A stretch of DNA of 64,000 nucleotides. Source: Sphingosinicella microcystinivorans (lineage in GTDB: Bacteria; Pseudomonadota; Alphaproteobacteria; Sphingomonadales; Sphingomonadaceae). The stretch is from NCBI RefSeq assembly GCF_003634215.1, contig NZ_RBWX01000007.1, positions 1,835,947-1,899,946 of the forward strand, read 5' to 3'. Each line of letters opens with the position of its first letter. The first letter of the stretch is position 1. Shown one piece after another: positions 1-11,900 of this stretch. Both the position numbers and the translations under genes were made by a program. The notes beneath the pieces are model-generated. The model was not told where the DNA came from and did not search any database. It was given only the letters and a program-made list of their open reading frames with translations.

Positions 1-506
1 ACTGCGCCCGCGCCATCGCCGAAGAGCACGCAGGTCGTGCGGTCTTCCCAATCGAGGAGGCGGCTGAACGTCTCGGCGCCGATGACGAGCGCATGGCGCA
101 TCGGCCCGGCGCGCAGCATCGCGTCCGCGACGGTGAGTGCATAGAGGAAGCCGGAGCAGACCGCGGCAACGTCGAACGCAACGCAGTCGGTGATGCCGAG
201 CTTTTCCTGAACCGTGGTGGCGGTCGCCGGGAACGTCTGGTCGGGCGTTGCGGTGGCGACGATGATGAGGTCGATTTCCGACGCCTCGCGCCATGCGGCC
301 TTCAGCGCCGCGCGCGCCGCCGCGACCGCAAGGTCGGAAGTGAATTCACCCTCAGCGGCGATGTGGCGCTGGCGGATCCCCGAGCGCTCGATGATCCACT
401 CGTCGCTGGTGTCGACGGTTTCGGCGAGTTCGGTGTTGGAAACCACCCGCTCCGGCAGGTAGCTGCCCGTGCCGGTGACGATGGTGCGCGTCACGGTTCC
501 CGTCAT
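1..506 (-). CDS. fabH: 3-oxoacyl-ACP synthase III (KASIII), 3' part cut by window edge
   Basis: Condenses acetyl-CoA with malonyl-ACP to start type II fatty acid synthesis in the cytoplasm. Only the first 168 codons are in the window. The N-terminus has the family pattern [13 protein letters not shown] and DTSDEWI (residues 32-38), and the nucleophilic Cys is visible at residue 117 in AAVCSGF. The ATG at 506 overlaps the plsX stop (ATGA), so the two are translationally coupled. The order rpmF-plsX-fabH is the classic bacterial lipid cluster. The catalytic His and Asn lie beyond the edge and cannot be checked. Confidence 0.95.
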   Translation of the reverse strand, partial: MTGTVTRTIVTGTGSYLPERVVSNTELAETVDTSDEWIIERSGIRQRHIAAEGEFTSDLAVAAARAALKAAWREASEIDLIIVATATPDQTFPATATTVQEKLGITDCVAFDVAAVCSGFLYALTVADAMLRAGPMRHALVIGAETFSRLLDWEDRTTCVLFGDGAGA

Positions 507-1570
507 TGCGCGGCCTGTATCGCGCTCGGCGTGCTGCCGCCCTGCGTGCCGCGATGCGCCTGGAAGTTGTCGAGATCCTCGCGGATGCGGTGGGCGATAT
601 CGTCCACCACCAGATCGTGCGCGACGCGAATGGCGTTTGCGAAGCCCTGCGCCGTGGCGCCCCCGTGGCTTTTCACGACGAGGCCGTTGAGACCGAGGAA
701 AACCGCGCCATTGTGCGCGTTGGGATCGAGGTGACTGCGCAGCGAGCGAAGCGCGCCGCGCGACATGAAGAACCCTGCCATCGAGAAAATGCTGCTCTTG
801 AACGCGCGGGTAAGAAGCTCGACGACGAGGCGCGCGGTGCCTTCGGCCGTTTTGAGCGCGATATTGCCTGAAAAACCGTCGCTGACGATGACGTCGACAT
901 CGCCCTTGCCGATCTTGTCGCCTTCCACAAAGCCGGCGAACTGCATGGGAAGGTCGGCGGAGCGCAGCAGCGCAGCGGCGTGCTTCAGCTCGTCAGTGCC
1001 CTTCAGGTCTTCCTCGCCGATGTTGAGCAGCGCGACGCGCGGCGTCGCGAGGCCAAGCACCGTGCGCGCAAAGGCGGCGCCCATCACGGCGAACTGCACG
1101 AGGTTTTCGGCATCGCACTCGGCGTTTGCACCGAGATCGAGCATCACGGAATCGGCCTTCGCCGTCGGCAACAGCGCGGCGAGCGCGGGCCGGTCTATGC
1201 CGGGCATGGTGCGAAGGCCCAGCTTGGCGATGGCCATGAGCGCGCCGGTGTTGCCCGCTGAAACGGCGGCGTGCGCCTCCCCGGCCTTCACGGCATCGAC
1301 CGCAAGTCCCATCGAGGAGTGGCGTGCACGGCGGAGCACCTGGCTCGGCTTGTCGGTGCCAAGGATTTCGCCGTCGGTATGAATGACGACCGCGTCACGC
1401 GCGACGAGCGGCGCTTTCGCCAGCTCGGCACGGATCGCGTCCTCGCGGCCATAGAGCCGGAAGCGGATATTGGGGTGCCGCGTGCGTGCGATTTCGGCGG
1501 CAGCGATGGTCACTGCCGGACCGCCGTCGCCGCCCATGACATCAAGCGCGATGACAGGCGCGGCCGTCAT
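503..1570 (-). CDS. plsX: phosphate acyltransferase PlsX
   Basis: Makes acyl-phosphate from acyl-ACP, the acyl donor for PlsY in phospholipid synthesis; a soluble, membrane-associated enzyme. The 355-residue protein has normal family length and starts with the typical [12 protein letters not shown] segment; further family blocks are [20 protein letters not shown] and [11 protein letters not shown]. The ATG at 1570 lies 30 bases after the rpmF stop, and the gene overlaps fabH by 4 bases, so rpmF, plsX and fabH very likely form one transcript. The C-terminal tail ([17 protein letters not shown]) is low in complexity and probably disordered. Confidence 0.97.
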   Translation of the reverse strand: MTAAPVIALDVMGGDGGPAVTIAAAEIARTRHPNIRFRLYGREDAIRAELAKAPLVARDAVVIHTDGEILGTDKPSQVLRRARHSSMGLAVDAVKAGEAHAAVSAGNTGALMAIAKLGLRTMPGIDRPALAALLPTAKADSVMLDLGANAECDAENLVQFAVMGAAFARTVLGLATPRVALLNIGEEDLKGTDELKHAAALLRSADLPMQFAGFVEGDKIGKGDVDVIVSDGFSGNIALKTAEGTARLVVELLTRAFKSSIFSMAGFFMSRGALRSLRSHLDPNAHNGAVFLGLNGLVVKSHGGATAQGFANAIRVAHDLVVDDIAHRIREDLDNFQAHRGTQGGSTPSAIQAAQ

Positions 1571-1600
1571 CGGTCACCCCCCAAAGCGTTGTCCACCGGT

Positions 1601-1780
1601 TTAGGCGCCGGCTTCGACAACCTCTCGGCCGTTATAGAAGCCGCAGGCTCCGCAAACGTTGTGCGGAAGCTTGAGCTCGCCGCAGTTCGGGCATTCCTGG
1701 AATGTCGTTGCGCTGAGCGCATGATGGCTACGACGCATATTCCGCCGCGACGGCGAGGTTTTTCTCTTAGGGACAGCCAT
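1601..1780 (-). CDS. rpmF: 50S ribosomal protein L32
   Basis: A 59-residue zinc-ribbon protein of the large ribosomal subunit. It begins [20 protein letters not shown], as expected for L32, and keeps four cysteines in two pairs (CPNC and CGAC) for zinc, so it is the C+ zinc-binding form. The sequence is complete from the ATG at 1780 to the TAA at 1601. It is the first gene of the rpmF-plsX-fabH cluster, linking ribosome and lipid synthesis. Confidence 0.95.
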   Translation of the reverse strand: MAVPKRKTSPSRRNMRRSHHALSATTFQECPNCGELKLPHNVCGACGFYNGREVVEAGA

Positions 1781-1880
1781 GCGGCACCTGTTACCTTCAA
1801 CGTGAATTTTCGTGTACCGGCCGACCTTTCAGGGCAAAGCAAAATGCCCCGGAAACCCGCCGGATTCGGTTGAGCGCGCG

Positions 1881-1908
1881 AACATAGCGATTCATCGCCG
1901 CGATGCAA
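1881..1908 (-). promoter_or_regulatory. candidate sigma-70-type promoter for rpmF-plsX-fabH
   Basis: Reading the minus strand, TTGCAT and TATGTT are separated by 16 bases, about 100 bases upstream of the rpmF ATG. The position and spacing fit a housekeeping promoter. The hexamers are imperfect, so this is a sequence-only guess. Confidence 0.4.
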
Positions 1909-1938
1909 GTAGGCTTTCTGTTGCACGGTTCGTCTATA

Positions 1939-2610
1939 TCAGGCGCGCGCCAAAACCGCATCCGCGACGAACGGATTCGATTGTCGTTCATGCCCGAACG
2001 TGGACATCGGGCCGTGCCCTGGAACGAACGCCGTTTCGTCGCCGAGCGGCCAGAGCTGCGTGCGGATGGAGTCGATGAGCGTCTGGTGATTGCCCTTGGG
2101 AAAGTCCGTGCGGCCGATGGAGCCCTGGAAGAGCACGTCCCCGACGATGGCGAGGCGGCTTTCGGGGTGGTGGAAGATCACATGACCGGGCGTATGACCG
2201 GGACAGTGATAGACGTCGAGCGTCAGCTCGCCCACCGTCACCGTATCGCCGCCGGAAAGCCAGCGATCGGGCGTGAACGGCGCGGCGCCGGTGATGCCGT
2301 ACTGCTGGCCGACGCTGGCCGCCATATCGATCCAGAACTTGTCTTCGGGATGTGGTCCCTCGATCGGCACGCCAAGCTCGGCAGCGAGCACGCCGGTAAG
2401 CCCGCAGTGGTCGATATGGCCGTGCGTCACCAGCAGCTTTTCGATGGTGACGCCATATTGCGCCGCCGCAGCCTTCAGCTTGTCGAGGTCTCCGCCCGGA
2501 TCGACGAATGCGCCGCGCATGGTGCGGGTGCACCAAAGCAAAGTGCAGTTCTGTTCAAGCGGCGTGACCGGAACGATCGCGGCTGCAAGCGGACGGGTAT
2601 CGGAGGTCAT
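1939..2610 (-). CDS. metallo-beta-lactamase-fold hydrolase (glyoxalase II-like, YcbL type)
   Basis: A 223-residue single-domain hydrolase. The zinc motif THGHIDH gives His63, His65, Asp67 and His68. Further ligands are in CPGHTPGH, IVGDVLF and PGHGP, so a two-metal site is complete. It lacks the C-terminal domain of true GloB (about 250 residues), so the YcbL-like short group is the best fit; the substrate is probably a thioester such as S-lactoylglutathione, but that is inferred. It is followed after 158 bases by the divergent-looking region carrying the rpmF promoter and is transcribed in the same direction as the S9 peptidase upstream of it. Confidence 0.85.
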   Translation of the reverse strand: MTSDTRPLAAAIVPVTPLEQNCTLLWCTRTMRGAFVDPGGDLDKLKAAAAQYGVTIEKLLVTHGHIDHCGLTGVLAAELGVPIEGPHPEDKFWIDMAASVGQQYGITGAAPFTPDRWLSGGDTVTVGELTLDVYHCPGHTPGHVIFHHPESRLAIVGDVLFQGSIGRTDFPKGNHQTLIDSIRTQLWPLGDETAFVPGHGPMSTFGHERQSNPFVADAVLARA

Positions 2611-2643
2611 ATCGGCAGCATTGAGGCTCGCAAGGGTGGAATG

Positions 2644-4599
2644 TCAACGGCTTGCAACAGCATCGGGAGCGGTCCCCAGCAGGTAGCGTTGCCAGAACAG
2701 CACAGTCGCCAGGAACTGATAGTCGGCGTTCGGCTTCTTCTCGAAGCCATGCCCCTCGTCTGCCGCGACGACGTGCCACGCCGTCCCGCCCTGCGCGCGA
2801 AGTGCCGCGACGATCTGGTCCGCCTCCGAGGGCGGCACGCGCGGATCGTTCGCTCCCGTGACCACCAATAGCGGCGCGCGAATCCGCTTCACCTTCGTGA
2901 GCGGAGAGATCGCCTTCAGCTTGCGCCGTTCAGCGGGATCGCGTTCGTCGCCGTATTCGAGACGGCGGAGATCGCGGCGGTATTCGCCAGTGCCTTCGAG
3001 GAAGGTCACGAAATCGGAAATCCCGACGATGCTGACACCGGCACGGAAGTCCTTCGGATAGCGGATCAGCGCGGCGAGCGTCATGTACCCCCCGTAGGAC
3101 GCCCCGCTCACCGCCATGCGCGTCCGGTCAATGCCCGAATCATGGCGCAGGCGTTTCAGGAACGCACCGACGTCGCGCACGGCGTCCTCCCGGCGGAACG
3201 GCCCGTCATCGAGCGCGACGAAGCGCTTCCCGTAGCCGGTCGAGCCCCGCACGTTCGGGAAGAACAGCGCCACGCCGAGTTCGTTCACCATGTGATTGCT
3301 GCGGCCCAGAAAACCGGGACGGGACTGCCCCTCCGGTCCGCCGTGAAACACCATCACCAGCGGCCGAGGCCCCGGAAACCGGGACGCGTCGGGCCGGTAG
3401 AGCAGCCCGGAGACGGTAAGCCCGTCGAAGCTCTTCACGGTGACGATTTCGGGCTCCACGCCCGGCGGCAGGTCTGCGCCGCTTTCGGTCCAGCGCGTCA
3501 GTTCGAGCCGGTCGGGATCGAACGACCAGACGTCGCCCGGCGAGGCCGCGGTCGTCAGCGAAAAGCCGACCTCGCCCCAAGGTGCGATCGACAGCCCCGT
3601 GAGAATACCGCCCGGAAGCGCAGGCGCGGCGCGAATCCGGCCGGTCGCGAGATCGAGAAGGCGAAGCCGCGAAAGTCCGTTCTCGTTCACCACATAGGCA
3701 AGGAAGCGCCCTTCGGGGTCGATGCGGAAGTCCTCCACGGCCCAATCGGTCTCAGGATTGAGTCGGCGCGGCAGGCCGGTCACCCGGTCGATCTCGGCGA
3801 GGTAGCGCTGCTCCGCGCCAAAGTCGGTGATGGCCAGGATGCGTCCACCCGGCGCATACCGCGCCGATCCGAACGCGAAAGGCTCTGCGGTCGGCGGCAC
3901 CAGCGCGCGCAGCACGCGCGTTTCAAGGTTGATCTCGAACAGGCGGCTGATCGCGACGGAGATGTAGTTGTAGAGAAGCGCGCGTTTCCCGTCCTCCGAG
4001 AAGTCGGCGAAGCTCCAGCCGCCGCCCCGCCCTTCCATCACCAGTCGGTCGGTCGCCGGGTCGCGCGGGTCCATGATGTGGAGATCGGTATCGAGTCCCG
4101 TGCGCCGCGTCGTCGAATAGCCGATTCGCTTGCCGTCCGCCGTCCAGCGAATGCCGAGGTTGCGCCCGTCCTCGCCGGTCAGGCTGACCATGTGGCCATC
4201 GTCTACGCGGAAGATCTGGTACTGCTCGTCGCCTTGCCGGTCGGCGAGTGCCAGCGTCACATCGCCCGAAACCGGCGCGAACTCCCCGGCCACCACGGGC
4301 TCCTCGCCGAAAGTGAGCTGGCGCGGGGCGGCGCCGGGCGCGGGAACTTCGTAAAGCTGGCGGCCGTCCTCAAGGCGCGCACCGATCAGCACCGATCGCC
4401 GCACCGGATGCCATCCGAGCAGCCGCGCCGAGCGGTATTCGAGATAGGGCTTCGCCTGCTCCATCAGGCTCGCGGGCACGGCGGGAACGCCGCTCACCGT
4501 CAGCGCCGGAGGCATTTCCACCGACGCTGCGAGGGCACCATGCGGGAGAAGGCTTGCGGCAAGCGCGGCAAGACCTGCTAAGAACCACCCCCGGACCAT
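2644..4599 (-). CDS. secreted S9-family prolyl-oligopeptidase-like peptidase
   Basis: Serine peptidase of the S9 alpha/beta-hydrolase type (acylaminoacyl or dipeptidyl peptidase-like), 651 residues from the chosen ATG. The start gives a clear signal peptide (MVRGWFLAGLAALAASLLP... cut near ALA-AS), so it is exported. The middle is a beta-propeller-like region. The catalytic triad is seen as Ser501 in GASYGG, Asp585 in GANDPRVP and His617 in DEGHGF. A GTG six codons upstream (4617) would add KKR to the n-region and is an alternative start. The frame stays open far beyond 4617, but that part lies antisense to pabB and is not credible. It is divergent from pabBC, with 66 bases between them. Confidence 0.88.
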   Translation of the reverse strand: MVRGWFLAGLAALAASLLPHGALAASVEMPPALTVSGVPAVPASLMEQAKPYLEYRSARLLGWHPVRRSVLIGARLEDGRQLYEVPAPGAAPRQLTFGEEPVVAGEFAPVSGDVTLALADRQGDEQYQIFRVDDGHMVSLTGEDGRNLGIRWTADGKRIGYSTTRRTGLDTDLHIMDPRDPATDRLVMEGRGGGWSFADFSEDGKRALLYNYISVAISRLFEINLETRVLRALVPPTAEPFAFGSARYAPGGRILAITDFGAEQRYLAEIDRVTGLPRRLNPETDWAVEDFRIDPEGRFLAYVVNENGLSRLRLLDLATGRIRAAPALPGGILTGLSIAPWGEVGFSLTTAASPGDVWSFDPDRLELTRWTESGADLPPGVEPEIVTVKSFDGLTVSGLLYRPDASRFPGPRPLVMVFHGGPEGQSRPGFLGRSNHMVNELGVALFFPNVRGSTGYGKRFVALDDGPFRREDAVRDVGAFLKRLRHDSGIDRTRMAVSGASYGGYMTLAALIRYPKDFRAGVSIVGISDFVTFLEGTGEYRRDLRRLEYGDERDPAERRKLKAISPLTKVKRIRAPLLVVTGANDPRVPPSEADQIVAALRAQGGTAWHVVAADEGHGFEKKPNADYQFLATVLFWQRYLLGTAPDAVASR

Positions 4600-4665
4600 G
4601 AAGCTTCGTTTTTTCACTTTCCGCACTCTACCGATTCCGGCGGCTTCCCGGCAACGGGTGTCGTC

Positions 4666-6423
4666 ATGCTGAGTGCGCCCTTCGTGGCGCTGGATGATGC
4701 GCGCGGCGACGGCACGCGGCCGCTGACGCTCTACAGCGGGGCACGGGAAATCATCGCGGCGACACGGCGAGACGAGGTCCGCCCGGCGCTGGCGGCGCTG
4801 CGGCGTCACGTCGATGCCGGTCGCCACGTCGCGGGTTTCCTTGCCTACGAAGCCGGACACGCGCTGGAGCCGCGCCTTTCCGCCATTCCCGAGCGCAGCA
4901 CCGAAGCCCCGCTCGTCTGGTTCGGCGTCTTCGACGCGCCGCAGCTCGTGCCGCCAGATACGCTTCTCGGCAGCGTCTCCGGGCGCGGCGCGGGCGTGTC
5001 GACACCGATGCCTGATCTGGATGCGGCGCAATACACCGCCGCCCTGGCGGAGGTGAAAGCGCTGATCGAAGCGGGGGACATTTATCAGGTCAACCTCACC
5101 TTCCCCACGCGCCTGACGGTCACCGGCCATCCGCTAGCGCTCTACGAACGGCTGCGGCGCGCGCAGCGCATGGGCCACGGCGCCGTCGTGTTCACCGGAC
5201 AGGAATGGACGCTCTCCTTCTCGCCCGAGCTGTTTTTCACGCTGGCGGGCGGCGTCCTTGAAACGCGCCCGATGAAGGGGACCGCGCCGCGCCGCCCGCT
5301 CGCCGCGGAAGACGCCGCCACCGCCGCCGCACTCGCCGCCGATCCGAAGAACCGCGCCGAAAACCTGATGATCACCGATCTCATCCGCAACGACCTCGCG
5401 CGCGTGGCCGAAGCCGGGTCGGTCGCGGTGCGCGGCGCATTCGCGGTGGAACGCTACCCAACCGTCCACCAGATGACGACGACCGTGGAGGCTAGACTCC
5501 GCGAAGGTCTCGACGCCTTCGATGTTCTCGGCGCGCTTTTCCCCTGCGGATCGATCACGGGTGCGCCCAAGATTCGCGCGATGGAGGTGATCGATGCGAT
5601 CGAGGCGCGTCCACGCGGGGTCTACACGGGGTCTATCGGGGCGATCGGCCCGGGCACGGCACATTTCAACGTCGCGATCCGCACGATTGAAATCCGGAAC
5701 CAAAGCGCCACAATGGGCATTGGTTCGGGTATTGTCGCGGATAGCGATGCTGCGTCCGAGTGGCGCGAGTGTGGAGAGAAGATGGCGTTCGTCAGCGCGT
5801 CGGGACGACCGTTCCACCTTATCGAAACGATGGGCTTCACGCCCGACGAGGGCATTGCCCATCTGTCGCTGCATCTGGAACGGCTGGAACAGTCCGCAGA
5901 GTGGCACAGTTTCCATTTTGATCGGCACGAGGTTCGCAACCTCCTGCAAGCCGCCGTCGGCGCGCTGAGAGTGCCCGCACGCATCAAGCTGGTGCTGGCG
6001 GCCGGCGGCGCGGCGGCGGTCAGCTGCACACCGCCGCCCGCCTCGCCCGCCTCCGCGCGCGCTTCCATCGTCCCGCTGCCGGTGGCGCCCGGCGATCCCC
6101 GCCTCGCGCACAAGACGAGCGACCGTGCCTTCTACGATGCCGCCCGCCGTGCCTCCGGCATGGACGAAGTGATTTTCGAACGCAGCGATGGGCGGCTTAC
6201 AGAGGGCAGTTTCACCAACCTCTTCGTCGAGAGCGACGGCGTGCTCCTGACACCGCCCGCGAGCGACGGCCTGCTTCCGGGCGTCCTTCGCCGCCATCTT
6301 CTCGAAACGGGCGCTGCGCGAGAGGCATCCCTCACGCGCGCCGATCTCGACGAAGGATTCCTGCTTGGAAATGCGCTGCGCGGACTTTTTCGCGCCGCGC
6401 TGGTTGCCCCCGCAGGCGAGTGA
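4666..6423 (+). CDS. pabB: aminodeoxychorismate synthase component I fused to aminodeoxychorismate lyase (PabB-PabC)
   Basis: A 585-residue bifunctional enzyme converting chorismate towards p-aminobenzoate for folate. Residues 1 to about 385 are the chorismate-binding PabB domain, with GSITGAPK (295-302) and TRPMKGT. Lys204 in this last motif is the residue that marks aminodeoxychorismate synthase; anthranilate synthases have Ala there. From about 388 on there is a class IV aminotransferase-type PabC lyase domain, with the PLP lysine as Lys483 (LAHKTSD) and Glu513 in LTEGSFTNLF. The fusion is a known arrangement. The glutaminase PabA is not in the window. Confidence 0.92.
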   Translation: MLSAPFVALDDARGDGTRPLTLYSGAREIIAATRRDEVRPALAALRRHVDAGRHVAGFLAYEAGHALEPRLSAIPERSTEAPLVWFGVFDAPQLVPPDTLLGSVSGRGAGVSTPMPDLDAAQYTAALAEVKALIEAGDIYQVNLTFPTRLTVTGHPLALYERLRRAQRMGHGAVVFTGQEWTLSFSPELFFTLAGGVLETRPMKGTAPRRPLAAEDAATAAALAADPKNRAENLMITDLIRNDLARVAEAGSVAVRGAFAVERYPTVHQMTTTVEARLREGLDAFDVLGALFPCGSITGAPKIRAMEVIDAIEARPRGVYTGSIGAIGPGTAHFNVAIRTIEIRNQSATMGIGSGIVADSDAASEWRECGEKMAFVSASGRPFHLIETMGFTPDEGIAHLSLHLERLEQSAEWHSFHFDRHEVRNLLQAAVGALRVPARIKLVLAAGGAAAVSCTPPPASPASARASIVPLPVAPGDPRLAHKTSDRAFYDAARRASGMDEVIFERSDGRLTEGSFTNLFVESDGVLLTPPASDGLLPGVLRRHLLETGAAREASLTRADLDEGFLLGNALRGLFRAALVAPAGE

Positions 6424-6429
6424 TTCTAA

Positions 6430-7668
<1,239 letters not shown>

Positions 7669-7669
7669 C

Positions 7670-8896
7670 CTACAGGAACTCCGTCACTGCGTGGATGGTG
7701 AGGCCGACAAGGCCGCCCACCAGCGTGCCGTTGATGCGGATGAACTGCAGGTCGCGGCCCACCGCGGCTTCGACGCGCTCGGTGACGGTATCGGCGTCCC
7801 AGCTCCGCACGGTGTCGGAAACGATGCGCACCAGTTCGTCGCCGTAGTCGGCAACGACGCCGACGATCGCGCGGCGCGCGTATTTGTTGAGCGCGTGGCG
7901 CAGCGCCGGGTCATTCTCTATGGTCTTGCCGATGTGGCGCGCGGCCTCGCCGACCCGCCCGGCAAGCGCCTGCTCGGGATCGGCAAGCGACGCACGCAGC
8001 GATGTCTTGGCGTTCGTCCAGATGCCGTCGAGGAAACCGCCGAGTTCGGGATTGTCGATCACTTCGAGCTTCAGCGTCTCGATGCGCGCCTGCGTTTCCG
8101 ATTCGAACTGCATGTCGAACGCGAAGTCCTTCAGCGCCACCATTACCTTCACGCGCAGCGGATGCTCGGGATCGGCCGACATCTCGTTCAGCAGTCGGCG
8201 CAAGGCTTCGATGATCGAGTTTGCGAGCCGCTCGTCGAGCGAGGCCAGGCGCAGCAGCCACATCGTGCGCGCCTCCACGAGATCGCGGATCAGCCCTTCA
8301 TTCTGATCGAGCACACGCGCGAGCCACGTAATCCCCGAATCGACCAGCGGCTGCAGCCGCCCCTCTTCGATCGAGCGGTCGAGCACACGGCCCATCAGCG
8401 GCGACAGCTCGAAGCGGCGGAGGTTGCCGCCGATCGCGCCGCGTATCCATCCCGAGACCGCCTCGTTGTCGAGCGCGTCGAGAAGCTGGATGCCGAGCTT
8501 TCCGATGCTGCCGCTGAGCCGCGTTTCGGCGGGCGGTGCGGAGAGCCAGCGGCCGACGGCGCCCGCCATGTCCACGCTGCGCATCCGGCGCGCGACGATC
8601 GCGGGTTTCAGGAAGTTGGTTTTGAGGAACGTGGCGAGATTGTCGCCGAGCCGGTCCTTGTTCTTTGGGATGATGGCGGTGTGCGGGATCGGCAGCCCGA
8701 GCGGGTGGCGGAACAGCGCCGTCACCGCGAACCAGTCCGCAAGCCCGCCGACCATGGCCGCCTCAGCGAACGATTCGACGTAGGGCGCCCACACATAAGT
8801 CTCGCCGAGCAGGCGCGCCGCCACGAACACCGCCGCCATCAGCAGCAGCATTCCCGTCGCGACGACCTTCATGTGCCGCGCCGGGTCGGCGTTCAC
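7670..8896 (-). CDS. DUF445 membrane protein
   Basis: A 408-residue member of the DUF445 family, whose function is unknown. There is one N-terminal membrane segment (ATGMLLLMAAVFVAARLLG), then the family block EAAMVGGLADWFAVTALFRHPLGLPIPHTAIIP, a long helical region rich in charged residues, and a second hydrophobic segment at the end (LVGGLVGLTIHAV). The GTG at 8896 is taken as start because the residues before MKVVATG match the family's usual N-terminus; ATG at 8872 is the alternative. It is convergent with the aminotransferase. Confidence 0.85.
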   Translation of the reverse strand: MNADPARHMKVVATGMLLLMAAVFVAARLLGETYVWAPYVESFAEAAMVGGLADWFAVTALFRHPLGLPIPHTAIIPKNKDRLGDNLATFLKTNFLKPAIVARRMRSVDMAGAVGRWLSAPPAETRLSGSIGKLGIQLLDALDNEAVSGWIRGAIGGNLRRFELSPLMGRVLDRSIEEGRLQPLVDSGITWLARVLDQNEGLIRDLVEARTMWLLRLASLDERLANSIIEALRRLLNEMSADPEHPLRVKVMVALKDFAFDMQFESETQARIETLKLEVIDNPELGGFLDGIWTNAKTSLRASLADPEQALAGRVGEAARHIGKTIENDPALRHALNKYARRAIVGVVADYGDELVRIVSDTVRSWDADTVTERVEAAVGRDLQFIRINGTLVGGLVGLTIHAVTEFL

Positions 8897-8926
8897 CCAG
8901 GTGCGCGCTGAACCGATCGCCCCGTC

Positions 8927-11900
8927 CTACTCGGCCGGGGCTGCGGGCGCCGTTGCCGGCTTGCCCGGATGGTCGTGCGTCAGGAGCTTGCCGAACTTCG
9001 CGCCGAGCCAGCGCTCGAAGTCGTCGGCAAGGCTGAAGCCCGCGGGAACGATGACCAGCGTCAGCAGCGTCGACAGGATGAGCCCGCCAATCACCGTGAT
9101 GCCCATCGGAGAGCGCCATGCGCCGTCGCCCGTCAGCGAAAGCGCCGTCGGCAACATGCCTGCGGCCATCGCCACCGTGGTCATCACGATCGGCTGCGCG
9201 CGCTTGTGGCCTGCGTCGATGATGGCCGTCACCTTGTCCACACCCTTGTTCATCTCCTCGATCGCGAAATCGACGAGCAGAATGGAGTTTTTCGCAACAA
9301 TGCCGAGCAACATCAAGAGGCCGATCAGCACGGGCATCGAGATCACCTGCCCCGTGAGATGTAGCGCCAAGGCCCCGCCGAGCGGCGCGAGCAGCAGCGA
9401 GCCCATGTTCACGAAGGGCGGCATGATGCGCTTGTAAAGCAGCACGAGCACTGCGAACACGAGGAGGATCCCCGAAACCACCGCAATCGTGAACTGCGTG
9501 ACCAGTTCGGCCTGCATCTTCGATTCGCCGAACTCGACGCGCTCGACGCCCGCAGGAAGGTTGCGAAGTGTCGGCAGGCCAAGCGCCACTTTCAAGCCTT
9601 CGCCCTTCACAAAGCCCTCGGCGAGGTCGGCGCCGACGACGATACGGTCGCGCTGGTTGTAGCGGCGAAGGATGGACGGACCTGCCCCGAAGCCGATGTC
9701 GGCGACAACCTTCAGCGGCACCGATCCACCGCTCGACGTCGGCACCGGCAGGTTTTCGATCGTCGTGATGTTCTTGCGCGACTCCGTGGGTAGGGCGACC
9801 CGGATCGGAATCTGCCGATCGGACAGCGAGAACTTCGCGACGTTCTGGTCGATATCGCCGATCGTGGCGATGCGGATCGTCTCGCTGAGGTCCGCCGTGG
9901 TGATGCCGAGTTCGGCGGCAAGATCGAAGTGCGGCGAAATGACGATTTCCGGGCGCTGCAGATCGCCTTCGACGCGCGGCGCGACGAACATCTTCTGCGC
10001 GCGCATTTCCTCGACGATCTTCACCGCGGTATCATGCAGCAGCTCGCTGTCGTCCCCGGCAATCATCACCGTCACGTCGCGCCCGCCGCTCCAGCCGTCC
10101 ATCGACTGGAACGTGATCCGGGCGTCCGGGATCTTCTGAAGCTCGGGTGTCAGCTGCTTCTGATACTCGATGCTGGTGCGCTTCCGCTCGTCGCGAAGCT
10201 GCGTGTAGATCATCGCGTCGCCGGGCTTTTCGATATCGATGTAGCTGAGCTGCGTCTCCGGCTGCTTCAGAAGAACGGCGTTCGCGCGCTCAGCGACGGT
10301 GCGCGTCTGTTCGAGCGTCGTTCCCGGCACCATCTCGATCTTCAGCTGGGTCGAATCCTGGTCGGATTCGGGCTGGAAGGTGAATGGCAGCGTCGAGAAC
10401 GACACGACCGTGAGCACCAGCGCGAGCGCCCCGATCCCCATCACCCAGACACGGTGATCGGCAAGGCGCCAGAAGTGGCGCTTCCAGTCCGTCCGCAGCC
10501 GCGCCTTCTCGGCCTTCCGCGTATCGAGCGACCAGTGCAGCAGCGCGAGATAGCGGTCCATCATCGGGCCGTCGCCGTGGTTCTGCTCGCCTTGCGCCTT
10601 CAGGAAATAGGCGGCGATGAGTGGTGTGATCATACGCGCGACGGCAAGGCTCATCAGCACGGCGACCACGACGGTGAGCCCGAACTGCTTGAAGAACTGG
10701 CCGGTAACGCCGCCCATCAGGCCAACGGGCAGGAACACGGCCGCGATTGCGGACGTCGTCGCCACGACGGCGAGACCGATTTCGTCGGCCGCATCCATAG
10801 AGGCCTGATAGGCCGTCTTCCCCATGCGCATGTGGCGCACGATGTTCTCGATCTCCACGATCGCGTCGTCGACGAGCACACCGGCGACAAGGCTGAGCGC
10901 GAGCAGCGACAGGCTGTTCAGCGTGAAGCCCATCAGGTCCATGAACCAGAACGCCGGGATCGCCGACAGCGGAATGGCAGTCGCCGAAATCAGCATGGCG
11001 CGCCAGTCGCGCAGGAACAGGAACACCACGATCACGGCGAGCACGGCGCCTTCCAGCAGCGCCGCCATCGAGGCTTCGTACTGCTGTTCGGTGTACTTCA
11101 CCGTGGTGAACATCGGCGTGATCTTCACCTTGGGATATTCTTTGGCGAGCTGGTCCAAGACCTTGAGCGCATCGTTATAGACGGTGACGTCGGACGAGCC
11201 CTTGGCCTTTGCCAGGCGGATACTCACCACCTGCCGCCCGTCGATCAGACCGAGGCCGCGCTGCTCGCCATAGGAATCGCGCACGTTCGCGACATCGGAA
11301 AGCCGGAGCGTGCGCCCGCCCACACTCAGCTGCGTCGCGCCGAGCGCCGCGGCGTCGGCCGCGTTGCCGAGCACGCGCACAGACTGTTCGGCGCCCGCGA
11401 TCTCGGCGCGACCGCCCGTGGCGTTGAGGTTTAGCTGGCGGAGCTGCTGGTTCACCTGCGCGGCGGTGATGCCCTGCGCCTGCAGCTTCATCGGATCGAG
11501 CTCGACGCGCATTTCGCGCGAAACGCCGCCGCCACGGCTCGAAACCGCCATGCCGGGCACCGACAGAAGCCGCTTCGAAGCGACATTATCGACGAACCAC
11601 GACAACTCCTCGAGCGTCATGTCGACCGACTGCACGGTCCAGTAGGCGAGCACGCCATCGATATCCTCGCGCACCACCTGCGGTTCGAGAATACCTTGCG
11701 GCAGGTCGCCGCGAACCTTCTGCACCGCGTCGCGCACGTCGTTTACGGCGCGGTCGATCGGCGTGCCGATGTCGAACTGCACCATCGTCGTCGATGTGCC
11801 CTCGGTCACCCACGACGTGATCTCGTCCACGCCGCTCACGTTCCGTACCGAGGCTTCGATGATCTGCGTGATCTGCGTCTTCATTTCCGAAGGCGCAGCG

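Noticed and set aside
4600..5130. N-terminal extension of the S9 peptidase frame by 177 codons
   Set aside because: It is antisense to the start of pabBC, has no family pattern, and the signal peptide begins at 4599.
9929..11434. 501-codon open frame on the plus strand
   Set aside because: It lies antisense to the RND permease, which has clear family motifs; the antisense product is His/Arg-rich without recognisable domains.
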